This document shows, in pieces, positions 16,083 through 24,397 of a stretch of 64,000 nucleotides of DNA (its first letter is position 1; every line of letters begins with the position of its first letter). Origin of the DNA: Chitinophagales bacterium (GTDB lineage Bacteria > Bacteroidota > Bacteroidia > Chitinophagales > Saprospiraceae). Under the pieces are notes generated by a model. The model did no database searches, was not told the origin of the DNA, and was given only the letters and a program-made list of their open reading frames with translations. A program made the position numbers and the translations under genes. The DNA lies in contig JAAFJY010000020.1 of NCBI GenBank assembly GCA_013299105.1, forward strand, positions 62,001-126,000. Reading direction: 5' to 3'.

Positions 16083-16107
16083 CTATTTTATCAAAAAGGT
16101 TGAAAAA
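16075..16107. promoter_or_regulatory. 9-bp inverted repeat, candidate TetR operator
   Basis: TTTTTCAAC (16075-16083) and GTTGAAAAA (16099-16107) are perfect inverted repeats separated by 15 bases. They overlap the -33 box of the SDR operon, whose third gene encodes a TetR regulator, so binding there would block transcription. This is inferred. Confidence 0.4.
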
Positions 16108-16260
16108 TAAATTTATTTGCCCTTGAACTTGATTTAACTGTGCCTTCTGATACAGTATCTCAAATAAAATTGTATCATCCTACAAGGCGAAAATTTATAT
16201 CTTGCCTTAGAATTATCAACTACCGCCAAGTTTGAATAGTCAAAATCAAATTTCCATTGA

Positions 16261-16647
16261 ATGGACCATGCCCGCGCTTTTTTAGACCAATCGCATTACG
16301 CCACCAAATTGAGCAACCAACGGCAGGAAATCATCGCCGATGAACCTGCTGAATTGGGTGGTACCGATCTTGGTTTTGCCCCCAACGAATTATTGTGTTC
16401 GGCTTTGGCAGCTTGTACTTCCATCACCCTGCGCATGTACGCTGATCGCAAAAATTGGCCCCTGGAAAGTGTGCAAGTTGAGGTAGAACTAGAACGCGAT
16501 GCACAACAAAACAAAACTTTCATCAAACGCGCTGTACACTTGAATGGCCCTTTGGATGAGGAACAAAAAGCCCGCTTATTGACCATCGCCAACCAGTGCC
16601 CGGTGCATAAAATACTGACCAATCCAATTGAAGTAATGACAAAATAA
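16261..16647 (+). CDS. OsmC family peroxiredoxin-like protein
   Basis: A protein of 128 residues in the OsmC/Ohr family. The two redox cysteines are C52 (ALAACTSITLRMYADRK) and C113 (ANQCPVHKIL), the usual pair for thiol-dependent reduction of organic hydroperoxides. Length is normal for the short OsmC-like branch. It is divergent from the SDR operon and is followed 7 bases later by a YjdI-like 4Fe-4S protein, so the two are almost surely co-transcribed. Its exact substrate is unknown. Confidence 0.9.
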   Translation: MDHARAFLDQSHYATKLSNQRQEIIADEPAELGGTDLGFAPNELLCSALAACTSITLRMYADRKNWPLESVQVEVELERDAQQNKTFIKRAVHLNGPLDEEQKARLLTIANQCPVHKILTNPIEVMTK

Positions 16648-16654
16648 ACCTGCC

Positions 16655-16915
16655 ATGATCAAGAAGGAATACAGCAACGGCGAAATCACCATCGTTTGGC
16701 AGCCCGACTTGTGCATCCATTCACGCATGTGCTGGCACGGGCCAGAGGGCTTGCTAGAGGTATTCAATCCTTTTGAAAAGCCCTGGATCAAACCTGAAAA
16801 TGCCAGTTCAGAGCGGATCATGCAGCAAGTTTCGCTTTGTCCTAGTGGGGCTTTGAGTTTTTACGTGAATGACAACAAAGAAAAGGAGCTGAAAACTTCG
16901 GAGAAGTTTCCGTAG
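16655..16915 (+). CDS. YjdI-like (4Fe-4S) mono-cluster protein
   Basis: A protein of 86 residues with the divergent one-cluster ferredoxin pattern of the Fer4_19/YjdI family: C20, C26 and a distal C62 in LCPSGAL. It is probably a cytoplasmic electron carrier or redox sensor. It follows the OsmC gene by 7 bases. The end is odd: the last nine codons (ELKTSEKFP and stop) lie in the left end of a family-3 repeat that begins at 16889, so the original C-terminus was replaced when the repeat inserted. The conserved domain ends before this tail. Confidence 0.85.
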   Translation: MIKKEYSNGEITIVWQPDLCIHSRMCWHGPEGLLEVFNPFEKPWIKPENASSERIMQQVSLCPSGALSFYVNDNKEKELKTSEKFP

Positions 16916-17111
16916 CTGAGAATTTCGTAATTTTCATGGTGAATATGAAGCGTTCATGACCGCGAAGCGGGCCAATTCTCTAATTCTTTCAAATTCTAGT
17001 TTTGACAAAATTGGTCAACGTCACGCAAGAAATTCTGTAATCCTGCAAATTCTGGTTTAGACAAAAAAGTCTCGCTTGATAATCGAGATCGCTTTTCTCC
17101 GAAGTTTTCAG
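16889..17111. mobile_element. 223-bp inverted-repeat element, family 3, copy 1
   Basis: Ends are CTGAAAACTTCGGAGAA and its exact inverse. It has an internal hairpin GACCGC-GAA-GCGG and AT-rich ATTCT repeats. The left end overlaps the last codons and stop of the YjdI-like gene. Other full copies are at 24021-24253 and 56873-57094 (these two read in the opposite direction), with a partial copy at 27131-27246. It is non-coding. Confidence 0.85.
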
Positions 17112-17196
17112 AAGAAAATAGAAATAAAAAATAGCATGTAATAATTCCGATTGCAAAAAATTTGTAACTTGAGCAATCTTACAAAATCAATCAAAG

Positions 17197-17601
17197 ATGA
17201 ATTCAGCAAAAACGACCGAGTGGTTTTTGCGCCTAGCGCTTAGTGTAGGCATGTTGTCAGCGGTGGCGGACCGTTTTGGGATTTGGCCAAAACCGGTATC
17301 TGCCTGGGGCAATTGGGAGGCTTTTTTAGATTATACCCAAACCATCAACCCTTGGCTACCCGCTGTAATAATCCCCGTGATCGGAGCACTTGCGACTGGA
17401 CTTGAGCTTATTTTAGGGCTACTTTTACTCACCTCAATCAAAACTCCCCAAGTCGCTAAGGCAACAGGGTTTCTACTATTGGCATTCGGCCTAGCAATGG
17501 CCTTGTCGTTGGGCCCCAAAGTACCTTTAGACTATTCGGTATTTTGTGCTTCGGCAGCAGGATTTGCGCTGAGTTCGATCAAATCGAAACTAAGTATTTG
17601 A
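17197..17601 (+). CDS. DoxX family membrane protein
   Basis: A protein of 134 residues with four predicted membrane helices, consistent with the DoxX/DoxX-like fold (GMLSAVADRFGIW; PVIGALATGLELILGLLLL; FLLLAFGLAMALSLG). Members are small inner-membrane proteins tied loosely to redox balance or thiosulfate:quinone oxidation, but most have no tested role. It lies between a family-3 repeat and a family-1 palindrome; the palindrome begins inside its stop codon. TAACTTGA at 17165-17172 could be a -7 box. Confidence 0.82.
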   Translation: MNSAKTTEWFLRLALSVGMLSAVADRFGIWPKPVSAWGNWEAFLDYTQTINPWLPAVIIPVIGALATGLELILGLLLLTSIKTPQVAKATGFLLLAFGLAMALSLGPKVPLDYSVFCASAAGFALSSIKSKLSI

Positions 17602-17722
17602 GTTAAAGTAAATGGACGTATTTGCATTTAAAGTTTAGCAAAAAAAGAACACAAATCCTTTCATCCAGTTATTTTTCTTTTTTCGTTAAACCCAAATCCG
17701 TCCACCTTATTTTCTTACACTC
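17600..17722. repeat. Palindromic repeat, family 1, copy 3
   Basis: Ends GAGTTAAAGTAA and, inverted, GAGTGTAAGAAAATAA. The central hairpin is conserved. The inner arms TGGACGTATTTG and TGGACGGATTTG differ from the other copies but still pair. The first two bases are the last two of the DoxX stop codon. The following GH13 gene starts 32 bases after it, so the upstream in-frame extension through the repeat is not expected to be coding. Confidence 0.85.
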
Positions 17723-17753
17723 CGTGAAGGAAAGAACAATCAAAACGATCTGC

Positions 17754-19484
17754 ATGAAAAAATTCACTGTGCTACTGTGTCTATTGGGGTTTTTCAGTTG
17801 CCAACCCACTAAAAAAGAAAACCCAGCACATGCTGAACAGGACAAACAGTGGTGGAAAGAAGGTGTGCTTTACCAAATTTATCCTCAGAGTTTTAAGGAC
17901 TCCGATGGTGATGGCTTTGGTGACTTCAAAGGTGTGATCCAAAAACTTGGCTATCTGGATAGCCTAGGCATCACAATGGTATGGATGAATCCATTTTTCA
18001 TGTCCCCTTTGGTTGACAACGGCTACGATGTAAGTGATTACCGTGCGATCCATCCCCGCTATGGCAACATGAAGGATTTTGACCGAATGCTAGAGGGGAT
18101 GCATAAACGTGGGATCAAATTTGTGCTAGACATGGTTGTCAATCACAGCAGTGATCAGCACGAATGGTTCAAGCAGTCCCGAAGCTCTAGAGCCAATCTT
18201 TATCGCAATTATTACCATTGGTGGCCCGCAGAAAAAGGGAAGCCTCCCTATCGCCATAGCTTATTTGATCCCGAAGGTGCCTGGGAGTATGACTCTCTCA
18301 GCAATGCATATTATTTGCATACATTCGCCGAACAACAGCCCGATTTGAATTGGGAGAATCCAAAACTTCGCCAAGAAGTGTACAACATCATGAAATTTTG
18401 GGCAAAAAAAGGCGTAGATGGTTTTCGGATGGACGCTTTTCAATTTGCAAGCAAAGATACTACATTTCCAGAGTGGCCACAAGGTCATGAAAAAGAATTC
18501 ATCAAATGGTACGGCCTGAGGCCCCAGTTGCACGAATACTTAAAAGAAATGAACCAGGAAGTATTCAGTAAATATGGGGTATTTTCGGTAGCCGAAGGAG
18601 CAGGAAGTACCTTTGGGGATGCTCATGATCTGGTAGATCCGGACCGCAAAGAGCTCCAACTGGTGTACCATTTCGACGCAGTAGACCTGTCGAAAACACC
18701 TGCTGGCTATCAACTAAAGGACCTCAAACGTTCTTTTACCCGCTGGGACAGTGCTTTTGCGGAGCGGGGTTGGCTCGCTATTTTCCTAGCCAATCATGAC
18801 AATGCTCGCTTAGTGTCGCGATTTGGGAACGACAGCCCACAATTCAGAGCCGTTTCTGCTCAAATGTTGAACACTTTTCTTCTGAGTATGCGTGGCACTG
18901 CTTACACTTATTATGGTGACGAACTTGGGATGACCAACATCGATATGCCTAGGATTGAGCAATATGAAGACATTGAGGCCATCGGTAAATACCTCGCCGC
19001 GCTTGCTGCCAAAGAAAACATAGCCGAGTTCATGAAAGTACTCAATTACAGCTCGCGCGAGAATGGCCGTACCCCAATGCAATGGAACAGCGCTAAAAAT
19101 GCAGGATTTAGTACTGGAGCACCTTGGAAAATGGTCAATCCAAATTACCTTGAAATCAATGTCGCTGCTCAGGAAAAAGCCCCCAATAGTGTACTGAACC
19201 ATTTCCGAAAAATGGTTCGACTGCGAACTAATAATGAGGTTTTGGTGTATGGTAAATACAAATTGTTGCAAGCTGAACACCCGAAAATATATGGATACAC
19301 CCGCACCCTCAAGCAAGACAAACGGCTGGTTTTACTCAATTTTTCAGCTGATCGGGTAAATTTTGAAGCCGCAGAACTTGCTACAATTGCCAATGTAAAC
19401 ATCAACAACTACGATTCTTACAACATTCGCGGCAATAGAATCGAGCTACTACCCTACCAAGCCATTATTTTTTCTTTGAAATAA
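17754..19484 (+). CDS. GH13 alpha-amylase family lipoprotein (alpha-glucosidase type)
   Basis: A protein of 576 residues. The N-terminus MKKFTVLLCLLGFFSCQ is a lipoprotein signal with C16 as the lipid anchor, so the start at 17754 is preferred over an in-frame ATG at 17622 inside the palindromic repeat. The GH13 barrel follows: VLYQIYPQSFKDSDGDGFGD near 38-57, DMVVNHSS, the nucleophile D227 (GFRMDAF), acid/base E281 (SVAEGAG) and D349 (NHDNAR). It should hydrolyse alpha-glucosidic bonds of oligosaccharides in the periplasm or at the outer membrane; the sequence looks closest to oligo-1,6-glucosidase/trehalose-synthase types. The GH106 gene follows after a family-4 repeat. Confidence 0.92.
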   Translation: MKKFTVLLCLLGFFSCQPTKKENPAHAEQDKQWWKEGVLYQIYPQSFKDSDGDGFGDFKGVIQKLGYLDSLGITMVWMNPFFMSPLVDNGYDVSDYRAIHPRYGNMKDFDRMLEGMHKRGIKFVLDMVVNHSSDQHEWFKQSRSSRANLYRNYYHWWPAEKGKPPYRHSLFDPEGAWEYDSLSNAYYLHTFAEQQPDLNWENPKLRQEVYNIMKFWAKKGVDGFRMDAFQFASKDTTFPEWPQGHEKEFIKWYGLRPQLHEYLKEMNQEVFSKYGVFSVAEGAGSTFGDAHDLVDPDRKELQLVYHFDAVDLSKTPAGYQLKDLKRSFTRWDSAFAERGWLAIFLANHDNARLVSRFGNDSPQFRAVSAQMLNTFLLSMRGTAYTYYGDELGMTNIDMPRIEQYEDIEAIGKYLAALAAKENIAEFMKVLNYSSRENGRTPMQWNSAKNAGFSTGAPWKMVNPNYLEINVAAQEKAPNSVLNHFRKMVRLRTNNEVLVYGKYKLLQAEHPKIYGYTRTLKQDKRLVLLNFSADRVNFEAAELATIANVNINNYDSYNIRGNRIELLPYQAIIFSLK

Positions 19485-19632
19485 AAAATTAGGCTAGCCG
19501 CTTCGAGTCAAAAAGCTAGCAATTTCAATTCCTTCAACCCTTCTTTGTAGTCGATGCCAGGCACCAGCTATAAAAAAGGTGAAGAAGGGATGATAGTTGA
19601 CTTTTGGTGCGGAAACATGAGCAGAATAAGCT

Positions 19633-19795
19633 CCTAGTGGTACGAATTACAAATAACCCCTAAGTTCCGGGAGGCATTTGTCTTTGTAGCAAGGTGCGAG
19701 GAGGGAAAATTGGACTATTTGACCGAAGAGCAACGCAGCTACGGAGACAAAGAGCCCGCGAAACTTGGGGCGTAACTAAAATTTGGACCACTAGG
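19633..19795. mobile_element. 163-bp palindromic element, family 4, copy A
   Basis: Ends CCTAGTGGTACGAATT and, inverted, CCTAGTGGTCCAAATT. The two halves are roughly complementary along the whole length (CCCC-AAGTT, CTTTGTCT, GTAGC blocks recur inverted), so it can fold into one long hairpin. The second copy at 44964-45130 is in reverse orientation. It fills most of the 351-base gap between the two glycosidase genes; no gene is seen in the rest of that gap. Confidence 0.8.
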
Positions 19796-19835
19796 TTTTA
19801 CTACGAAACCCCGTCAAAGATCACAACACACCACC

Positions 19836-22637
19836 ATGAAAAAAGTCCTCACCTGGCTATTCATCGGCTCTTGGGCTACCTTCAGCATCGCTCAAGGGTC
19901 TTCTGAATTACTTACTGGCTTTAAAAAGCCCCCCATCGAAGCCCGCCCAATCGCCCTCTGGGACTGGACCAAGGGCAATTTTTCCCTTTCTCAAATCACC
20001 CATGAGCTGGAAGAAGCCAAGGCCAAAGGCATGGGTGGCTTCGACATTTGGGACGTGGGCCTACTCGTAGATCCACCTAATGGCGTGCCCGCAGGGCCTG
20101 CCTTCATGAGCCCCCAATCCGTGCAAGGCATTGCCCATGCAGTACGTGAAGCTGATCGCTTGGGCTTGAACTTGGGCTTGATTACCTCGAGTAGTTGGAA
20201 CGCTGGTGGAACTTGGGTCGCACCTGAACATGGCACTATGGGCTTGTTTCAAAGTAAAGCGGAGGTAAAAGGAGGACAAACCTTCAAGGCTAAAATCCCT
20301 TTTCCACAACTGCCTGAAAAATATGGCAGCCTGCCTGCTTTAATCGAAAAAACAAGCGATGGATTGCCCACTTTTTACCTGGAAGTAGGGCTTTTGGCCA
20401 TCCCAAAAGGAGCCAAAATCTTGAACCCCAAAACGACGATAGATCTTAGTTCACTCTTGCAAAAAGACGGCTCGATCACCTGGAAAGCCCCCAAAGGAGA
20501 TTGGGAACTCATCCGCTATGTATGCGCCCCAACTGGCCAACCCCTGGTGGTGCCCAGCCCCAACTCACTGGGCCGCATGATCGACCATTTCAGCGCCGAA
20601 GCAACGGAGACTCACTTGTTGTACATCATCAAAAAGCTGGAAGCGGAGCTGGGCTCTCTGCGCAATCGCTCGCTGAAATACCTATATGTCGATAGTTACG
20701 AGGTTAAAGAAGGCATCTGGACGCCTAAAATTGCCAGCGAGTTTAAAAAACGTTGGGGCTATGATCTAGTTCCTTTCTTGCCTGTTTTTTCTGGTAAACT
20801 CATCGAAAGCGAAGCTACGACCAAGCGTTTTCTCTATGAATACAAAAAACTACTCTCCGACCTGATCATCGAAAATCACTACCGCAAAGGCGTGGAGGTT
20901 TGCAAACGCTATGGCCTGGGCTATGTGGCTGAAGCTGGCGGCCCTGGTCCGCCCGTTCACAATGTGCCTTATGAAGACCTCAAGGCCCTAGGCTCGCTTA
21001 CTTATCCGCGAGGCGAATTTTGGAACGACCACCCCAAAGGCGAGACCCACAACGAAGAATTACAAATCGTGAAAGGCATTTCCAGCGCGGCACACCTTTA
21101 CAACCAAAAATACGTGGAAGCCGAGGCCTTCACCAGCGTATGGGTGTGGCAGGAAGGCCCACAGGTGCTCAAGCCCTTGGCCGACCGGGCTTTTTGTGAG
21201 GGATTGAACCGCATAGTGTACCACACTTTCCCACATACGCCGCCCGAAGACGGCAACCCTGGCTGGGTCTATAATTTTGGTACGCTGGTACACCTCAACA
21301 ATACCTGGTGGCCCAAGTCAGGGGCCTTTCACGAGTACCTGGCGCGCTGTAGTTACCTGCTCCAGCAAGGCAACTTTGTGGGAGATGTGGCTTTTTATTA
21401 CGGCGATCAAGCCCCCAATTTTGTTACCCAAAAACAGGTCCATCCTTCCTTGGGGCCGGGCTACGACTACGATGTGGTCAATTCTGAGGCCATTTTGGAG
21501 AAAATGAGTGTACAGGATGGCAAAATCACCCTGCCACATGACCAAACCTATGAAATATTGGTTTTGCCTAATGACTTGCGGGTCAACTTGGCGGTTTTGC
21601 AAAAAATAGAAGCGCTGGTAAAGGCCGGAGCCACCGTAGTGGGAAGCAAACCCAATCGCGGTTTTGGCTTAATAAACCAGGCCGAGGAAGAAAAAATGAT
21701 CAAAATCTTGGCCAATCAGCTCTGGGGTGCTTGCGACAGTGTAAGGGTTCAGGAAAACAAGTACGGTCAAGGCAAAATCGTATGGGGTAAAACCCTGCGC
21801 AAGGTACTGATGGAAAAAGGCATTGGCCCTGATTTTGAGGCCAAAGACAGCTCCAGCGTTGCTTTTGACTTCATCCACCGCCAAACAGAAAACGCGGACA
21901 TCTATTTCGTGCGCAACACCCGCAAAACCGCAGGCAAAGCCACTTTGTATTTTCGCTCAAAAAAAGGCGTACCACAAATCTGGAGCGCCGTAGATGGACA
22001 AGTTTATGACTTGAAAAACGCAAAGACCGAGGCCAGTGGCAGTAGTTTTTCCCTGGAACTAGAGCCGCAGGAATCCTTTTTTGTGGTTTTTCAAGGACAA
22101 ACCTCCCTCGCAAAGGCTACGGACAATCAGGCTCTTTTCAAAAAAGCGAAAACCTTGGACGGACCTTGGGAATTGCGTTTCCCCTTTGGCTGGGGTGCTC
22201 CGGATCGGGTGATTTTGCCCCAATTGCAATCTTGGTCCACTCACTCGGATACTACGATTCAGCATTTTTCAGGGGTGGCGGCTTACTACAAGAGCTTTGA
22301 ATGGTCGGGCGCGAGTGCTCAAAGGCAGTACCTCAACCTGGGGCAGGTATACGAAATTGCCGATGTGTGGCTCAACGGCCATCATTTGGGCGAGCGCTGT
22401 TTTCCACCTTTTCGCTACGAAATCACCTCCTTTTTGCGGCCCGGGACCAATTACCTGGTGGTCGAAGTGGCCAATACCCTCAACAATCGCATGGTGGGCG
22501 ACGCCAAATTGCCGAAAGCTTATCGGCGTACCAAGTCCAACATCACGAAGGCCCCGAATGCCTGGATGGAGCCTTGGGCGCAAGTGAATTTGTTGGAGTC
22601 GGGGCTGTGTAGTGAGGTTTGGATTGAGGAGCAGTAG
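19836..22637 (+). CDS. GH106-like alpha-L-rhamnosidase
   Basis: A protein of 933 residues with a signal peptide (MKKVLTWLFIGSWATFSIAQ), so exported. The body fits family GH106: IALWDWTKGNFSLSQITHEL, GMGGFDIWDVG, LGLITSSSWNAGG, a long barrel with YLYVDSYEVKEGIWTPKIA, VAEAGGPGPPVHNVP and NRIVYHTFPHTPPEDGNPGW, then C-terminal beta-sandwiches (YLNLGQVYEIADVWLNGHHLG), the jelly-roll typical of this family. The expected activity is release of rhamnose from plant or bacterial glycans. Length is normal. It stands without a SusCD pair, so the target glycan cannot be read from context. Confidence 0.88.
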   Translation: MKKVLTWLFIGSWATFSIAQGSSELLTGFKKPPIEARPIALWDWTKGNFSLSQITHELEEAKAKGMGGFDIWDVGLLVDPPNGVPAGPAFMSPQSVQGIAHAVREADRLGLNLGLITSSSWNAGGTWVAPEHGTMGLFQSKAEVKGGQTFKAKIPFPQLPEKYGSLPALIEKTSDGLPTFYLEVGLLAIPKGAKILNPKTTIDLSSLLQKDGSITWKAPKGDWELIRYVCAPTGQPLVVPSPNSLGRMIDHFSAEATETHLLYIIKKLEAELGSLRNRSLKYLYVDSYEVKEGIWTPKIASEFKKRWGYDLVPFLPVFSGKLIESEATTKRFLYEYKKLLSDLIIENHYRKGVEVCKRYGLGYVAEAGGPGPPVHNVPYEDLKALGSLTYPRGEFWNDHPKGETHNEELQIVKGISSAAHLYNQKYVEAEAFTSVWVWQEGPQVLKPLADRAFCEGLNRIVYHTFPHTPPEDGNPGWVYNFGTLVHLNNTWWPKSGAFHEYLARCSYLLQQGNFVGDVAFYYGDQAPNFVTQKQVHPSLGPGYDYDVVNSEAILEKMSVQDGKITLPHDQTYEILVLPNDLRVNLAVLQKIEALVKAGATVVGSKPNRGFGLINQAEEEKMIKILANQLWGACDSVRVQENKYGQGKIVWGKTLRKVLMEKGIGPDFEAKDSSSVAFDFIHRQTENADIYFVRNTRKTAGKATLYFRSKKGVPQIWSAVDGQVYDLKNAKTEASGSSFSLELEPQESFFVVFQGQTSLAKATDNQALFKKAKTLDGPWELRFPFGWGAPDRVILPQLQSWSTHSDTTIQHFSGVAAYYKSFEWSGASAQRQYLNLGQVYEIADVWLNGHHLGERCFPPFRYEITSFLRPGTNYLVVEVANTLNNRMVGDAKLPKAYRRTKSNITKAPNAWMEPWAQVNLLESGLCSEVWIEEQ

Positions 22638-22832
22638 AGTAACATACGAGATACGATAGACGAAATACGATATATGATTTGAGGGGCTCGCTAGCAGGAT
22701 TTGGGGGCGTTTTAGCTGTTCGTTTTCACGATTGCATATCCTTTTTTCGCTGCATTCATACTATATTACAAAAGAAAGGGGCAGGAACTAATCTTGCACC
22801 TTTCTTGTTGTGCGCGGGAAAATTCACTCATC

Positions 22833-23399
22833 ATGAACACAACTCAGGTTTGGTTTACCTCCGACCACCATTTTGGACACAAAAACATCATCGAATATTC
22901 CAAGCGCCCCTTTGCTGATGTGCAGGAAATGGATGCCGAAATGATCAAGCGATGGAATGAAAAAGTGGGCAACAACGACCATGTTTTTCACTTGGGCGAC
23001 TTTGCCTTGTGCTCAACCAATAAACTCCGGGAAATCAGACAACAACTCAATGGCAAAATACACCTGATCAACGGCAACCATGAAAGCGCAGCTCAAGACT
23101 GCCCGGATTGCTTTGAATGGATCAAGGATTATTACGAACTGACCCTTGCAGATGCTGATGCAAGCAGGGGCCAAAGGCATCTCGTGTTGTTCCATTATGC
23201 CATGCGGGTTTGGAATGCCAGCCATTATGGAGCCTGGCATTTGTACGGCCATTCACACGCCAGTTTGCCCGATGACGACAAAGCTTTATCCTTCGACATT
23301 GGGGTTGATTGCCACGATTTTTATCCGCTTTCTTACGCTGAGGTGAAAACGATCATGGATAAAAAGAACTGGACGCCGCCATTTGGCCTTAGGAATTGA
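22833..23399 (+). CDS. Calcineurin-like metallophosphoesterase
   Basis: A protein of 188 residues with every motif of the family: D11 and H13 (SDHHFGH), D56 (HLGDFAL), N82-H83 (GNHES), H121 (FHYAMR), and H140 and H142 (YGHSHA). The start at 22833 gives MNTTQVWFTSDHHFGH, the normal N-terminus of this small single-domain branch; an in-frame ATG at 22794 would add 13 residues without homology. It probably acts in the cytoplasm on a phosphodiester or phosphoester; the substrate is unknown. Its stop lies 8 bases from the stop of the convergent DinB gene. Confidence 0.92.
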   Translation: MNTTQVWFTSDHHFGHKNIIEYSKRPFADVQEMDAEMIKRWNEKVGNNDHVFHLGDFALCSTNKLREIRQQLNGKIHLINGNHESAAQDCPDCFEWIKDYYELTLADADASRGQRHLVLFHYAMRVWNASHYGAWHLYGHSHASLPDDDKALSFDIGVDCHDFYPLSYAEVKTIMDKKNWTPPFGLRN

Positions 23400-23407
23400 C
23401 CTGGCAC

Positions 23408-23920
23408 TCACAAATACCGCTCCCTCACCACATTAACATGGTGTAAAACGTGCCCAAGGCCAATATAGCCAAGCGCCCGGCCTGAAATTTTGTGCTGATA
23501 ACCATTGCCTAAAAAGCTGAATTTTTCAACTGGATTGGTCTCAAAGATTTTTCGGAAACTCAGTCGTACTGCCTTGAATTCCTCCATCAAATCCTCCATT
23601 GTACGCAAGCTGGTATCAACATTGGCCGCAAAAACATCTTCGGGCAGGGGCCAGAGGGGTGTTTGGTCATCGCCCCTGACGCAGCAAATGGCGCGGAATG
23701 CATAACCCCTTTCTGTATCAATAATGTGCAGAAAAACGTCTTTGATGGTCCATTTGCCTTCGGCATAGCGGTAATCTTGCTTGGATGGGTCGATGTTTTT
23801 GAAAAATTGAAGGGTTTCAGCGGTATTCTGGTCCAGGAGTTGGAGAAAATCACCTTCGGGCACTAGCTCAACGTATTTTTGGTAGCTGGGATCGTATTCG
23901 GATTGGATGGGTCGTGTCAT
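23408..23920 (-). CDS. DinB family protein
   Basis: A protein of 170 residues with the four-helix DinB/YfiT-like fold. The metal-binding histidine candidates are H65 (KDVFLHIIDTERGYAFR) and H157/H161 (GLGHVLHHVNVV). DinB-fold proteins are often thiol S-transferases (bacillithiol-type) or metal-dependent hydrolases; which applies here is not shown. It is convergent with the phosphoesterase gene and a single-gene unit. The 477-base region upstream holds a family-3 repeat. Confidence 0.88.
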   Translation of the reverse strand: MTRPIQSEYDPSYQKYVELVPEGDFLQLLDQNTAETLQFFKNIDPSKQDYRYAEGKWTIKDVFLHIIDTERGYAFRAICCVRGDDQTPLWPLPEDVFAANVDTSLRTMEDLMEEFKAVRLSFRKIFETNPVEKFSFLGNGYQHKISGRALGYIGLGHVLHHVNVVRERYL

Positions 23921-24020
23921 CGCTTTGGTAAAGTTGAATGAAAAGGATTAGACAAGAGAAACATGCGGAAGGAGGCGTTTTGTTCTAAGTCGAGCCTTTT
24001 TTGCAACAAAATTCACGAGG

Positions 24021-24253
24021 CTAAAAACTTCGGAGAAAGGCGGTCTCAACAATCAAGCAAGACTTTTTTTGTCTAAGCCAGAATTTTCAGGATTACAGAA
24101 TTACAGAATTTCTTGTGTGATGTTGACCAATTTTTTCTAAACTAGAATTTGAAAGAATTTTCAGAATTGGCCCGCTTCGCGGTCTGAAACGCTTCATCTT
24201 CATCTTGAAAATCACAAAATTCCCAATTGCAGAAATTTCTCCAAAGTTTTCAG
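24021..24253. mobile_element. 233-bp inverted-repeat element, family 3, copy 2
   Basis: Ends CTAAAAACTTCGGAGAA and, inverted, CTGAAAACTTTGGAGAA; the hairpin CCGC-TTC-GCGG is kept. It lies between the divergent DinB and MFS genes. The rest of the 23921-24397 gap is the MFS leader and shows no gene. Confidence 0.82.
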
Positions 24254-24397
24254 AAGATACTTAATTTTTATCGACCAATACAAACATTTTTTGTCAAAAA
24301 CACACTTCCCCGCGATTTTGTCTCTACCTTGTCCCGCTGGAAAAGAGTACCAAATCAACAAAACAACGTTTCTACCTGCCAACAAAAAACAGCCTTT

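Noticed and set aside
17622-17753. N-terminal extension of the GH13 frame
   Set aside because: It translates the family-1 palindrome and ends just before a proper lipoprotein signal peptide at 17754.
24227-24397. N-terminal extension of the MFS frame
   Set aside because: It reads through the end of a family-3 repeat; the conserved MFS sequence starts after 24398.
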